Assembly: GCF_001275385.1 (NCBI RefSeq)
Contig: NZ_LGIW01000015.1
Span: 62,001-126,000, forward strand
Direction of reading: 5' to 3'
DNA from: Exiguobacterium sp. BMC-KP
Lineage (GTDB): Bacteria; Bacillota; Bacilli; Exiguobacteriales; Exiguobacteriaceae
Length of the DNA stretch: 64,000 nt
Shown here: positions 62,989 through 64,000 of the stretch, one piece after another
How positions within the stretch are numbered: position 1 is the stretch's first letter
How the letters are laid out: every line of letters begins with the position of its first letter
The notes under the pieces: generated by a model
The model's input: the letters and a program-made list of their open reading frames with translations, nothing else
Databases searched by the model: none
What the model was told of the DNA's origin: nothing
Program-made: the position numbers and the translations under genes

Positions 62989-64000
62989 GTGGAAAAACGC
63001 GATTATTATGAAGTACTAGGCGTCGCGCGCGATGCCTCATCAGCGGAAATCAAACGCGCGTACCGTAAGCTTGCTCGGACGTACCACCCGGACGTCAATA
63101 AGGAAGCAGATGCGGATGCGAAATTTAAGGAACTATCGGAAGCGTATGAAGTGTTATCCGATGACAATAAACGAGCACGTTACGACCAATTCGGTCACCA
63201 AGATCCATCACAAGGTGGCGGTGGATTCAGTGGAGCTGAAGGATTCGGAGACATCTTCGACATGTTCTTCGGTGGCGGACGTCGTCAAGATCCAAATGCC
63301 CCACGTAAAGGGCAGGATTTACAATATGTCGAAGAAATCGACTTCATGGAATCGGTCACAGGTGTCGAGAAGACAATCACGATCCCAGTCGAAGAAGATT
63401 GCGGCACATGTCACGGTTCGGGTGCTAAACCAGGAACACATCCGGAAACATGTAAACGATGCGGTGGTTCGGGGCATATCAACGTCGAACAAAACACAAT
63501 GTTCGGTCGTGTTGTCAACCAAACAACGTGTTCGACATGTCATGGCCGTGGACAAATCGTCAAGGAGCCATGTGAAACATGTCGTGGAGCCGGTCGCGTC
63601 CGTAAAAACAAAGATGTCCGTGTCAAAATTCCAGCAGGGATCGACAATGGGCAACAAATCCGCTTAGCAGGTAAAGGGGAAGCCGGCGTCAACGGTGGAC
63701 CAGCAGGTGACCTGTATGTCGTCGTCCGTGTCGCAGCACACGAACTGTTCGAACGCGTCGACGATCATATCGTCATGGATATGCCACTTACATTCGCGCA
63801 AGCAACACTCGGTGATGAGATTGAAGTGCCGACCGTTCACGGTAAGGTCAGCTTGAAGATTCCAGCCGGAACACAGACAGGTTCACGATTCCGTCTCCGC
63901 GGAAAAGGGATGCCGAATGTCCGGTCCGGTCATCATGGCGATCAATACGTCAACGTCGTTGTCATCACGCCGAAGAACCTGACGGAACGTCAAAAAGAAC
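62989..64000 (+). CDS. dnaJ: Chaperone DnaJ (Hsp40), 3' end cut by window
   Basis: The frame runs open to the window edge (337 codons seen of about 370). J domain at the N-terminus ([13 protein letters not shown] at residues 33-35), Gly/Phe-rich linker ([16 protein letters not shown]), four zinc-binding CxxCxGxG repeats ([32 protein letters not shown]), then the substrate-binding beta domains. Stimulates the DnaK ATPase. GTG start after GAGAGAGGAAG. Confidence 0.95.
   Translation, partial: MEKRDYYEVLGVARDASSAEIKRAYRKLARTYHPDVNKEADADAKFKELSEAYEVLSDDNKRARYDQFGHQDPSQGGGGFSGAEGFGDIFDMFFGGGRRQDPNAPRKGQDLQYVEEIDFMESVTGVEKTITIPVEEDCGTCHGSGAKPGTHPETCKRCGGSGHINVEQNTMFGRVVNQTTCSTCHGRGQIVKEPCETCRGAGRVRKNKDVRVKIPAGIDNGQQIRLAGKGEAGVNGGPAGDLYVVVRVAAHELFERVDDHIVMDMPLTFAQATLGDEIEVPTVHGKVSLKIPAGTQTGSRFRLRGKGMPNVRSGHHGDQYVNVVVITPKNLTERQKE

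Noticed and set aside
63032-63667. 211-codon frame inside dnaJ
   Set aside because: Out-of-frame shadow of dnaJ; the real frame shows J domain and zinc repeats.

Overview
The window reads as low-to-moderate GC Firmicutes chromosome (Bacillales). Gene order and content fit Exiguobacterium: comK, addBA, a C30-type carotenoid locus, a maltodextrin locus, and the conserved run yqeG-yqeH-aroE-yhbY-nadD-yqeK-rsfS-yqeM-comEA-comEC-yqzM-holA-rpsT-lepA-hemW-hrcA-grpE-dnaK-dnaJ, the same order as in Bacillus subtilis. The genus name is inferred from gene content; no rRNA is present. Strong Shine-Dalgarno sites, TTG/GTG starts, sigma-A promoters and U-tailed hairpins are all typical of the group. No tRNA, rRNA, insertion sequence, prophage or CRISPR array was seen.

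Layout. 1-3,123: end of a sensor kinase, a short comK, two small unknown genes and a truncated hemoglobin. 3,260-10,239: addB-addA recombination nuclease. 10,446-13,812: a one-domain response regulator overlapping a large sensor kinase, then a YisL-type membrane protein. 13,953-23,237: a methyltransferase and two convergent carotenoid operons (crtN-like, crtN-like, crtM forward; cruF-like, acyltransferase, glycosyltransferase, crtP-like reverse), separated by a 422-base gene-free stretch full of hairpins. 23,365-28,117: reverse operon MATE-ybaK-pssA, then a PaaG-type crotonase behind a FadR-like box and a CPA2 antiporter. 28,258-38,213 and on to 39,213: maltodextrin regulon, with a divergent GH13 enzyme, malEFG, a membrane-anchored alpha-amylase, malR and a GH65 phosphorylase. 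39,400-45,372: YitT, a Cof phosphatase, a DUF2929 protein, isoaspartyl dipeptidase, a membrane thioredoxin, psd and an ArsB/NhaD-like carrier. 45,509-64,000: the conserved yqe/com/heat-shock block, ending inside dnaJ.

How it works together. The carotenoid genes together could build, oxidise, hydrate, glycosylate and acylate a C30 pigment. In the maltodextrin locus a surface amylase cuts starch, a lipoprotein-dependent ABC importer brings in oligomers, and GH13 and GH65 enzymes degrade them inside. At least three near-identical TGCAA-type palindromes at the promoters would tie the locus to MalR, with cre-like sites for CcpA. The heat-shock operon has a perfect CIRCE.

Most unusual points: the hairpin-rich, GGGGA-loop intergenic region between the carotenoid operons; a hairpin that fills the gap between the Shine-Dalgarno and start codon of a small unknown gene; a ComK lacking the C-terminal region that carries the MecA-binding motif in B. 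subtilis; and an unexplained 5' region of yqeH.
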